Shown here: in pieces, positions 8,058 through 14,739 of the stretch
Position numbering within the stretch: position 1 is the stretch's first letter
How the letters are laid out: each line of letters starts with the position of its first letter
DNA from: Microbacterium sp. No. 7
GTDB lineage: Bacteria > Actinomycetota > Actinomycetes > Actinomycetales > Microbacteriaceae
NCBI RefSeq assembly: GCF_001314225.1
Contig: NZ_CP012697.1
Span: 4,526,001 to 4,590,000 of the forward strand
Reading direction: 5' to 3'
DNA: 64,000 bases
Made by a program: the position numbers and the translations under genes
Notes under the pieces: generated by a model
Databases searched by the model: none
What the model was told of the DNA's origin: nothing
What the model saw: only the letters and a program-made list of their open reading frames with translations

Positions 8058-9106
8058 CCGGGTCGCCGTTCGTCGCCGCGTGGCTGCACTCGCAGGACGT
8101 CGACGCCTGGTGGGGGCGCGCGCACGACCTCGGGCGGCGGGCCGTCGAGCGCGAGCTCGGCGATGCCGTCGAGACGCTCAGCTTCGCGGGGCTCGGCGAG
8201 GACCGCCGCTGGTGGGACGCCGCCGAGCGGCTCGCGACCGACGGCGTCGACGCCCTCGTCGTGTGCGACACGGCGGTGCAGCCGATGGTCGACGAGCTCG
8301 TGCGGCGCTTTCCCGGCACGACGGTGCTGCACTCGCAGGGCACCGGATCGGGTCCGCGCCTCACGACGTTCCGCGCCGCGCGCGATCAGCACGCGTTCGT
8401 CTCGGGCATGATCGCCGGCGGCTGCACGCGCAGCGGGGTGATCGGCGCGGTCGAGGGCGTCAGGTCGCCGCACGACCTCGTCTACACGAACGCGTGGGCG
8501 CTCGGCGCCGCACGGGTGCGCCCCGACATCCGCATCGTGAGCAGCTGGGTCGGCTCCTACCGGGCGCCCGATCAGCACGACCGCGAGCGCGCCGCGGTGC
8601 AGGGCCTCGTCGCGGCGGGCGCCGACGTGATCGGCGGCAACCTCACCGAGAACCCCGCGGCCGTCGTCGCGGCGCTGCAGGAGGGCGCGTGGGTGAGCGC
8701 CCACGACGAGCGGCACGTCGCCTGGCCGGGCGTGCTCGACGCCGCCTATCTCGACTGGGCGCCGTTCTACGTCGAGGCGCTGCGCCGCCTGTGCGCGGGC
8801 GAGAGGCTGCCCGTCCGCTGCTACCTGCGCGCGCACGACGGCGTGGTGCGCAACGCCGTCGGCGACGTCGCGCCGCCCAAGATCGCGGCCGCCGCGCTGG
8901 AGTGCGTGCGGGCCGTCGTGTCGGGCGGCATCTGGCCCGACACGCTCCGCGACGAGCACGGCGTCACGCACGAGCTGCCGCCGGGGTTCCCGCCGGGGCA
9001 CACGCCCCGCTGGGACGAGATGTCGGCCCGCGAGCAGTACCTCAACTCCCCCGCGCTCGACTGGCTCACCGACGCGTTCGTCCCCCGTGCCGGAGCCGGG
9101 GCGTAG
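8054..9106 (+). CDS. BMP-family (PnrA-like) protein without signal peptide
   Basis: A 350-residue protein with the periplasmic-binding fold of the BMP (basic membrane protein/purine-nucleoside receptor) family: 'FVSGMIAGGCTRSGVIGAVEG', 'YTNAWALGAARVRPDIRI', 'AAVQGLVAAGADVIGGN'. Family members are normally exported lipoproteins feeding an ABC importer. This one starts directly with MTGSPFVAAWLHSQDVD and has no hydrophobic leader or lipobox. No BMP-type permease or ATPase is present. It overlaps the luciferase-like gene by four bases. It may be a cytoplasmic ligand-binding or catalytic derivative of the fold. It is the last gene of the rightward operon. Confidence 0.75.
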   Translation: MTGSPFVAAWLHSQDVDAWWGRAHDLGRRAVERELGDAVETLSFAGLGEDRRWWDAAERLATDGVDALVVCDTAVQPMVDELVRRFPGTTVLHSQGTGSGPRLTTFRAARDQHAFVSGMIAGGCTRSGVIGAVEGVRSPHDLVYTNAWALGAARVRPDIRIVSSWVGSYRAPDQHDRERAAVQGLVAAGADVIGGNLTENPAAVVAALQEGAWVSAHDERHVAWPGVLDAAYLDWAPFYVEALRRLCAGERLPVRCYLRAHDGVVRNAVGDVAPPKIAAAALECVRAVVSGGIWPDTLRDEHGVTHELPPGFPPGHTPRWDEMSAREQYLNSPALDWLTDAFVPRAGAGA

Positions 9107-9114
9107 CGCCCCCG

Positions 9115-9289
9115 GCGAGGGTGCTCATTGTCAGCGCGAGGGTGCTAGTTATCTCCGCGAGGGTGCCGGTTGTCTCCGCGAGGGTGCTCATTGTTGACGC
9201 GAGGGTGCCCGTTATCTCCGCGAGGGTGCCTGCGCAGGCACCCTCGCGAGGACAAGTAGCACCCTCGCGGGAAGAAGTGGCACCCTCGC
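9115..9289. repeat. Symmetric repeat array: GCGAGGGTGC at an exact 21-bp period, six forward and three inverted copies
   Basis: GCGAGGGTGC starts at 9115, 9136, 9157, 9178, 9199 and 9220, each 21 bp apart. The complement GCACCCTCGC starts at 9238, 9259 and 9280, again 21 bp apart. The sixth forward and first inverted copies form a perfect 28-base palindrome (9220-9247). The 11-bp spacers are similar but not identical. The array fills the gap between two convergent genes and could act as a bidirectional terminator or a protein-binding array. It is too short-period for CRISPR. Confidence 0.85.
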
Positions 9290-9303
9290 GGGAGGGGTGG
9301 GGC

Positions 9304-9726
9304 TCAGCGGTGCTCGGCGCTGAGCACCTTCACGATCACGCCGCGGCGACGCAGCTCGGCGAGCGTACGGGTCTCCTCCTCAACATCGCGACCGAGGGCG
9401 TGCTTGTCGGCGACGACGACCACGTCGCCCGAGCCGAGGTGCCCGAACAGGCGCGTGAGGCGCTCCTCCCAGCTCTCGCCCGTCTCGGGGGCGGGATGCC
9501 GGAATCCCTCGATCGGCACGCCGAACTGCGCGAGCGCGTCGCGCTGCTCGATGATGCTGGGCATGTCGTCGCGCGCGACCACCAGGCCCACGAGCCGTGA
9601 CCCCGCGGGTCGCGCTGCCCACCAGTGCTCGCGGGACACGATGATCGGCACGGCCGCGGTCTCGGTCGGCAGGGCGACCGATTCGGCGTAGTCTGCGGGG
9701 CTGCGGTCGGCGGCATCGTCCGTCAT
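9304..9726 (-). CDS. Resolvase-like domain protein lacking the catalytic serine
   Basis: A 140-residue protein whose second half follows the serine-recombinase N-terminal domain plan: 'GLVVARDDMPSIIEQRDALAQFG', then a GDVVVVADKHALGRD segment matching the usual 'GDtLvVwkLDRLgR', then 'LAELRRRGVIVKVL'. In active enzymes the first segment reads YxRVS with the nucleophilic Ser; here the equivalent stretch is VVARDD, so the nucleophile seems lost. There is no DNA-binding C-terminal domain. The start is ATG 9726; a longer upstream reading only translates the neighbouring repeats. The gene is flanked on both sides by periodic repeat arrays. It is probably not a working recombinase. Its role is unknown. 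Confidence 0.6.
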   Translation of the reverse strand: MTDDAADRSPADYAESVALPTETAAVPIIVSREHWWAARPAGSRLVGLVVARDDMPSIIEQRDALAQFGVPIEGFRHPAPETGESWEERLTRLFGHLGSGDVVVVADKHALGRDVEEETRTLAELRRRGVIVKVLSAEHR

Positions 9727-9785
9727 GCCCCACATTCTTCCAGCACAACCCCGCCCGCGCCGCCCCCCACTCCGCAGCCCGTCGC

Positions 9786-9992
9786 GAGATGGTGGGTTTC
9801 TCGCCGATACGGTGAGCTCCCCGCCGTCCGGCCGACCCGCGCCCCTCTCGCCGGACCCGCCCCTTCCGTCGCGAGACGGTGGGTTTCTCGTCGAGACGGT
9901 GGGGGCCTGCTCGGCGAGAAACCCACCATCTCGACGCAGAAGGCACCATCTCAGCGCAGAACCCACCATCTCGGCGAGAAACCCACCGTTTC
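9786..9992. repeat. Symmetric repeat array: GAGAYGGTG(GG) at a 20-bp period, forward then inverted copies
   Basis: Forward units begin at 9786 (GAGATGGTG), 9806 (variant GATACGGTG), 9873 and 9893 (GAGACGGTG). Inverted units CACCATCTC start at 9924, 9944 and 9964 with a variant CACCGTTTC at 9984, all 20 bp apart. Some units carry a longer GGGTTTCTC extension. The array lies between the 3' end of the antiporter gene and the 5' end of the resolvase-like gene, both leftward. The flanks 9727-9785 and 9993-10043 show nothing else. Confidence 0.8.
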
Positions 9993-10043
9993 GGCGCCGC
10001 CCCGCGGCCCCGCCGACCCGCGGTCCCGCCAGGCCCCGCGGGG

Positions 10044-11741
10044 CTAGGCGCCGTCGCGGCGGAGCTGCAGGCTGAGCTGCTCGGCGTCGAGGGAGGCGAG
10101 GGCGTGGCGCAGCGCCTCGCTCGAATAGGCGCCGCCGTGGGAGACCTCGATGAGCCGGGCGCGCATCGCGTCGAGCACGACGAACCGCAGGTCGACGAGC
10201 TCGCGCGCCGCGGTCGTCGCGTCATCATCGTCGGGCGGATCGGCGAGCCGCAGCCCCGCCTTGTGCAGCGTCTCAGGCGCGAAGGGCGCGCCCTCGGGGC
10301 CGACGAGCCCCGGCGTGTGCAGCACGCTCACCGCCGCGGCACGCAGCTCGGCGTCCAGTCGCTGCGCCTCGCCCGCGCGGGCGACGTCGTCGACGGATGC
10401 CGGGATCCGCAGCATCCGGATCACCCACGGCACCGTCAGCCCCTGGATCAGCAGGCTCCCCACCGCGACGAAGAACGCGACCAGGATGAGCAGCTCGCGC
10501 GCGGGCGTGTCACGCGGCAGGGTCTGCGCCGCGGCGAGCGTCACGACGCCGCGCATGCCGGCCCACACGATGATCGTGCCGTGCTTCCAGCCGAGCGGCG
10601 ACGACTGGTAGTAGTCGAGGTCGTTGAAGGCGCGCGCGAGCCGCGTCGACATGCGCTCGCGCACCCGCTCCGCGCGCTCGGGATCGTGCGCGCGCTCGGG
10701 CTCGAACGATCCGAGCCGCTCCTCGAAGGCGCTGAGCCGCTCGCGCTTGTCGGGATGCTGATTGCGGCTCTGCATCGCGACGATGAACGACACGTACACC
10801 GCACGCACGAGGAGCACGATCGCGAGCGCCACGGCGGCGAGCCCGAGTGCCGTGCCGACGCCGCCGTGCGCCTCCAGGTTGTCGGACACGAGCGCGCGCA
10901 GCTCGAGCCCCATGATGAGGAACACCGCGCCCTCGAGCACCGTCTCGATCGTGCGCCAGTTCAGCTCGTCCGACACGCGCTGCTCGGGGGTGAGCCGGCG
11001 CGGCGCGCCCTGGCCCATCACGATGCCCGCGACGACGGCGGCGACGAGCCCCGATCCGCCCAGGTGCTCGGTCGGCAGGTAGGCCGCGAACGGCACGACG
11101 AAGCCGAGCGCCGTGCTGCCCGCGGCGGCCCGGATGAGCGCGCGCAGCCGCAGCGCGAGGTAGCCGACGATCGCGCCGACGATGACGGCCGCGACCACGC
11201 CCCACGCGAACGACCCGACCGTGCCCCAGAACGAGAAGCCCGCCGCAGCGGCGGCGACCGCGCTGCGCAGCAGCACGAGCGAGGTCGCGTCGTTGAGCAG
11301 GCTCTCGCCCTCCAGCATCGTGACGACGCGCGGCGCGATGCCGAGCCTCTTGATGATCGAGGTCGCCACGGCATCCGTCGGCGACAGGATGGCGCCGAGC
11401 GCGACCGCCATCGCGAAGCCGAGCCCCGGGATGACGAGCGTGAAGAACCAGCCGAGCAGCAGCGCCGTGCCCACGACGAGCACGACCGCGAGACCCGAGA
11501 TCGGCACGAAGTCGCGCCGGAACTCGATCGCGGGCAGCCGCACCGCGGCGGCGTACAGCAGCGGGGGCAGCACGCCGACGAGGATCAGCTCGGGGTCGAT
11601 CTCGAACGGGGGCAGGAAGAGGGATGCCACGAGCCCGAACGCCACGAGCAGCAGGGGCCCCGCGATGCCCAGCCAGCGCGAGAGCATCGTGGTCGTCGCG
11701 ATGACGACCACCCCGATCACGATCGGCGCGAGCTCTTCCAC
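10044..11741 (-). CDS. Na+/H+ antiporter, CPA1/NhaP family
   Basis: A 565-residue membrane antiporter exchanging protons for sodium or other cations. About twelve membrane segments lie in residues 1-400, including the family signature around 'GAILSPTDAVATSIIKRLG' and 'GESLLNDATSLVLL', where the Asp residues (SPTD, NDA) are the ion-site carboxylates. A cytoplasmic C-terminal tail of about 140 residues follows. The start is GTG 11741, placed by a -10 hexamer TATAAC exactly six bases upstream, so the mRNA is probably leaderless. Its neighbour malate dehydrogenase has its own promoter. Confidence 0.93.
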   Translation of the reverse strand: MEELAPIVIGVVVIATTTMLSRWLGIAGPLLLVAFGLVASLFLPPFEIDPELILVGVLPPLLYAAAVRLPAIEFRRDFVPISGLAVVLVVGTALLLGWFFTLVIPGLGFAMAVALGAILSPTDAVATSIIKRLGIAPRVVTMLEGESLLNDATSLVLLRSAVAAAAAGFSFWGTVGSFAWGVVAAVIVGAIVGYLALRLRALIRAAAGSTALGFVVPFAAYLPTEHLGGSGLVAAVVAGIVMGQGAPRRLTPEQRVSDELNWRTIETVLEGAVFLIMGLELRALVSDNLEAHGGVGTALGLAAVALAIVLLVRAVYVSFIVAMQSRNQHPDKRERLSAFEERLGSFEPERAHDPERAERVRERMSTRLARAFNDLDYYQSSPLGWKHGTIIVWAGMRGVVTLAAAQTLPRDTPARELLILVAFFVAVGSLLIQGLTVPWVIRMLRIPASVDDVARAGEAQRLDAELRAAAVSVLHTPGLVGPEGAPFAPETLHKAGLRLADPPDDDDATTAARELVDLRFVVLDAMRARLIEVSHGGAYSSEALRHALASLDAEQLSLQLRRDGA

Positions 11742-11747
11742 TGTCCG

Positions 11748-11753
11748 GTTATA
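11748..11753 (-). promoter_or_regulatory. -10 element TATAAC for leaderless antiporter mRNA
   Basis: TATAAC on the minus strand is separated from the GTG start codon at 11741 by six bases, so transcription is expected to begin at the G of the start codon. No ribosome binding site can fit. Confidence 0.6.
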
Positions 11754-11777
11754 TCAGGTGGGCCGGTCGGCGAGGGC

Positions 11778-12779
11778 CTACAGCACCCCGAGCTCGCGCA
11801 CGGCGTCGCGTTCGGCGATGAGCTCGGCGACCGACGCGTCGATGCGGGCGCGGGCCCGGTCGTCGATGTCGAGGCCCTCGACGATGCGGTATCCCGAGCC
11901 GTCGCTCGTGACGGGGAACGACGAGACGAGCCCTTCGGGCACGCCGTACTCGCCGTGCGAGACGACGGCCGCCGAGGTCCAGCCCTCGCCCGTGCCGAGC
12001 ACGCTGTCGCGGATGTGCGACACGGCGGCGTTGGCCGCGGATGCCGCGGACGACGAGCCGCGCACCTCGATGATCTCCGCGCCGCGCTTCGCGACGCGGG
12101 GCACGAACTCGTCGTCGAGCCACGCCGACGCGGCCTCGATGCCGCCGAGGCGATCGGCGAGCGCGTCGAACACGGCCTGGCCGTGCACGGTCGCGTGCGA
12201 CACGTCGGGGAACTGCGTGGCGGAGTGGTTGCCCCACACCGCGACGCCCGAGATCGCCGTGACGGGCGTCTCGAGGACCGCCGCGAGCTGCCCGATCGCG
12301 CGGTCGTGGTCGAGCCGCGTGAGCGCGGTGAACCGCTCGGGCGGCAGGCCCGAGGCGCTCGCGGCGATCAGCGCGTTGGTGTTGGCGGGGTTGCCCACGA
12401 CGAGCACGCGCACGTCGTCGGCCGCGACCTCGCCGATCGCACGGCCCTGCGGCCCGAAGATGCCGGCGTTCGCCGCGAGCAGGTCGCCGCGCTCCATGCC
12501 GGCCGAGCGCGGACGCGCGCCGACGAGCAGCGCGATGTTCGCGCCGGCGAAGGCGACGGCGGGGTCGTCGGTCACCTCCACGTCGGCGAGCAGCGGAAAG
12601 GCGCAGTCCTGCAGCTCGAGCGCGGCGCCCTCGGCGCTCTTCACGCCCTGCGGGATCTCCAGCAGGCGCAGGCGCACGGGACGGTCGGCGCCGAGCATGG
12701 CTCCCTCGGCGATGCGGAACAGCAGGGCGTAGCCGATCTGGCCGCCCGCTCCGGTGACGGTGACGGTGGTGGCATCCAT
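11778..12779 (-). CDS. mdh: Malate dehydrogenase
   Basis: A 333-residue NAD-dependent malate dehydrogenase of the cytosolic/actinobacterial type, interconverting malate and oxaloacetate in the TCA cycle. The NAD motif [17 protein letters not shown] is at residues 8-24; [11 protein letters not shown] carries the substrate-binding Arg region, and [13 protein letters not shown] holds the catalytic His. Length is as expected. ATG 12779 lies six bases after a TAGGCT hexamer, indicating a leaderless transcript. It is divergent from the YpfJ-type peptidase, with 107 bp between them. Confidence 0.95.
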   Translation of the reverse strand: MDATTVTVTGAGGQIGYALLFRIAEGAMLGADRPVRLRLLEIPQGVKSAEGAALELQDCAFPLLADVEVTDDPAVAFAGANIALLVGARPRSAGMERGDLLAANAGIFGPQGRAIGEVAADDVRVLVVGNPANTNALIAASASGLPPERFTALTRLDHDRAIGQLAAVLETPVTAISGVAVWGNHSATQFPDVSHATVHGQAVFDALADRLGGIEAASAWLDDEFVPRVAKRGAEIIEVRGSSSAASAANAAVSHIRDSVLGTGEGWTSAAVVSHGEYGVPEGLVSSFPVTSDGSGYRIVEGLDIDDRARARIDASVAELIAERDAVRELGVL

Positions 12780-12785
12780 GGATCG

Positions 12786-12791
12786 AGCCTA
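12786..12791 (-). promoter_or_regulatory. -10 element TAGGCT for leaderless mdh mRNA
   Basis: TAGGCT on the minus strand is six bases before the mdh ATG at 12779. There is no ribosome binding site between them, and no convincing -35 is seen. Confidence 0.55.
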
Positions 12792-12874
12792 GGCGGATTC
12801 CCCGACACGGCCCAGGGCGTGGGCCGGGGAATAACAATCGGCACGTCACGACGGCGAACGGGCGACGCGGGAGA

Positions 12875-12880
12875 TACGGT
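12875..12880 (+). promoter_or_regulatory. -10 element TACGGT for leaderless metallopeptidase mRNA
   Basis: TACGGT is followed by six bases and then ATG 12887, giving the same geometry as the divergent mdh promoter. Confidence 0.55.
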
Positions 12881-12886
12881 TCTCGC

Positions 12887-13762
12887 ATGACGTTCAACCC
12901 CAACGCCGATGTGCGCGGCAGCTCCGCCAAGCGCCGCGGACGCAACGCCGCCATCGCCGGCGGCGGTGTCGTCGGCCTCGGCGCCATCGCCGTGCTGCTG
13001 CTCAATCTGTTCACGGGCCAGGACTTCTCCGGCCTCCTCGGCGGCGGGGGCGACAGCGCCCCGGCGCCGGGCGCGCAGGGCGAGACCGTGCAGAACTGCG
13101 AGACGGGCCAGGATGCCAACACCGACGACGCCTGCCGCCTCGCGGCCACGCAGCTGGTGCTCGACGCCTATTGGGACGACCGCGTGGAGGGCTATCGCGC
13201 GCCCGGATTCGTGATCGTCGACGGCGCGACGTCGTCGCCGTGCGGCACGGCGTCCAACGCCACGGGTCCCTTCTACTGCCCCGCCGACGAGACCGTCTAC
13301 ATCGACCCCACGTTCTTCGGCCTGCTGCAGCAGCAGTTCGGCGCCGAGGCCGGGTCGCTCGCCCAGATGTACGTGCTCGCGCACGAGTGGGGCCACCACA
13401 TCCAGCACATCACGGGCGTCATGGACGCGCACCCGAACAACGGCACGGGCCCCGAGAGCAACGGCGTGCGCATGGAGCTGCAGGCCGACTGCTATGCGGG
13501 CGCGTGGGTCGCGAGTGCCGCGAACGAGAAGGACCGCAACGGCGTGACGTTCCTGCAGCCGCCCACCGAGGCGCAGCTGCGCGACGCCCTGAACGCCGCC
13601 GCGACGGTCGGCGACGACCACATCCAGGCGCAGTCGGGGCGCGTGAACCCCGAGAGCTGGACCCACGGGTCGAGCGAGCAGCGTCAGCGCTGGTTCGCGA
13701 CCGGCTATTCGTACGACCTGCAGCAGTGCGACACGTTCGCCGTCGCGGGGAGGGACCTGTGA
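12887..13762 (+). CDS. Neutral zinc metallopeptidase, YpfJ family
   Basis: A 291-residue membrane-anchored putative metallopeptidase. A cytoplasmic N-terminus with several basic residues is followed by one membrane segment (about residues 24-45), a Gly/Ala-rich linker and the extracellular domain. The HExxH zinc motif appears as AHEWGHHIQHI (about residues 167-177), and MELQADCYAGAWV supplies the further conserved Glu/Asp region of the YpfJ/zinc_peptidase family. 'CPADETVYIDP' is also a family marker. The substrate is unknown. The stop overlaps a possible GTG start of the next gene, so the two are coupled. Confidence 0.88.
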   Translation: MTFNPNADVRGSSAKRRGRNAAIAGGGVVGLGAIAVLLLNLFTGQDFSGLLGGGGDSAPAPGAQGETVQNCETGQDANTDDACRLAATQLVLDAYWDDRVEGYRAPGFVIVDGATSSPCGTASNATGPFYCPADETVYIDPTFFGLLQQQFGAEAGSLAQMYVLAHEWGHHIQHITGVMDAHPNNGTGPESNGVRMELQADCYAGAWVASAANEKDRNGVTFLQPPTEAQLRDALNAAATVGDDHIQAQSGRVNPESWTHGSSEQRQRWFATGYSYDLQQCDTFAVAGRDL

Positions 13763-13764
13763 GC

Positions 13765-14730
13765 ATGAAGCACCTCGACGACATCCTGTACCCGAAGATC
13801 AAGCCCTACGAGAAGGGCGAGCTGATCGTCGGCGAGGGCAACCGGCTGTACTGGGAGCAGTCGGGCAACCCCGAGGGCAAGCCGGTCGTGTTCCTGCACG
13901 GCGGGCCGGGCGGCGGCACGTCGCCGTGGCACCGGCGCTTCTTCGACCCCGAGGTGTACCGCATCATCCTCTTCGACCAGCGCGGCTGCGGCCGATCGAC
14001 CCCGCACGCGAGCGCGCCCGACGCCGACCTGCGCCACAACACGACGTGGCACCTCGTCGCCGACATCGAGCTGCTGCGCCGCAACCTCGGCATCGACCGG
14101 TGGATGGTGTTCGGCGGGTCGTGGGGATCGGCGCTCGCCCTCGCCTACGCGCAGACGCACCCGGATGCCGTGAGCGAGATCGTGCTGCGCGGCATCTTCA
14201 CGCTGCGCCGCCACGAGCTGGAGTGGTTCTACGAGGGCGGCGCGCAGGCGCTCTTCCCCGACCTGTGGGAGGCGTACCTCGAGCCGATCCCGCCCGCCGA
14301 GCGGGGGCGGCTCATCGAGGCCTATCACCGGCGGCTCTCCGACCCCGACCCCGAGGTGCACGTGCCGGCGGGTCTCGCGTGGACCACGTGGGAGGCGGCG
14401 ACGATCACTCTGCGGCGCGACGAGTCGACGGTCGAGGCGATGACCTCTCCCGAGACGGCGGTCGCGTTCGCGCGCATCGAGAACCACTACTTCCTGCACG
14501 GCGGCTGGTTCCGCGAGGGGCAGCTGATCGAGGACGTCGGCGCGATCCGCGACATCCCGGCCGTCATCGTGCAGGGTCGCTACGACGTGTGCACGCCCAC
14601 GATGACCGCGTGGGACCTGCACCGCGCGTGGCCCGAGGCCGACTTCGTCGTCGTGCCGGATGCCGGTCATGCCGCGAGCGAGCCCGGCATCGCCCGCGCG
14701 CTGCGCGACGCGACCGACCGCTTCCGGTAG
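13765..14730 (+). CDS. pip: Proline iminopeptidase
   Basis: A 321-residue alpha/beta hydrolase (S33) that removes N-terminal proline from peptides. Oxyanion-hole motif HGGPGGG (about residue 40); nucleophile Ser in GGSWGSALAL (about 113); Asp in QGRYDVCTP; His in DAGHAASEP. The PIP signature 'FDQRGCGRSTPHA' is complete. The start could be ATG 13765 (ribosome site GGGGAGGGA about ten bases upstream) or GTG 13759, which overlaps the stop of the metallopeptidase gene. It ends 9 bp from the convergent P-type ATPase gene. Confidence 0.93.
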   Translation: MKHLDDILYPKIKPYEKGELIVGEGNRLYWEQSGNPEGKPVVFLHGGPGGGTSPWHRRFFDPEVYRIILFDQRGCGRSTPHASAPDADLRHNTTWHLVADIELLRRNLGIDRWMVFGGSWGSALALAYAQTHPDAVSEIVLRGIFTLRRHELEWFYEGGAQALFPDLWEAYLEPIPPAERGRLIEAYHRRLSDPDPEVHVPAGLAWTTWEAATITLRRDESTVEAMTSPETAVAFARIENHYFLHGGWFREGQLIEDVGAIRDIPAVIVQGRYDVCTPTMTAWDLHRAWPEADFVVVPDAGHAASEPGIARALRDATDRFR

Positions 14731-14739
14731 CCGGCGCGC

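Noticed and set aside
9115..9289. Periodic repeats resembling a CRISPR array
   Set aside because: Repeats are only 10 bases with 11-base similar spacers, the orientation inverts part way, and there are no cas genes.
7870..9600. Long + strand reading frame through the 21-bp array with a heptad-like repeat
   Set aside because: It overlaps the better supported BMP gene in another frame, has no start or ribosome site near the array, and the pattern follows from the 21-bp DNA period.
9727..9969. N-terminal extension of the resolvase-like protein
   Set aside because: The extra residues are a translation of the 20-bp repeat array; the ATG at 9726 fits the conserved part.
12809..12836. GGAAT near 12831 as a second SigR-type promoter
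   Set aside because: No GTT occurs at 18 or 19 bases downstream.
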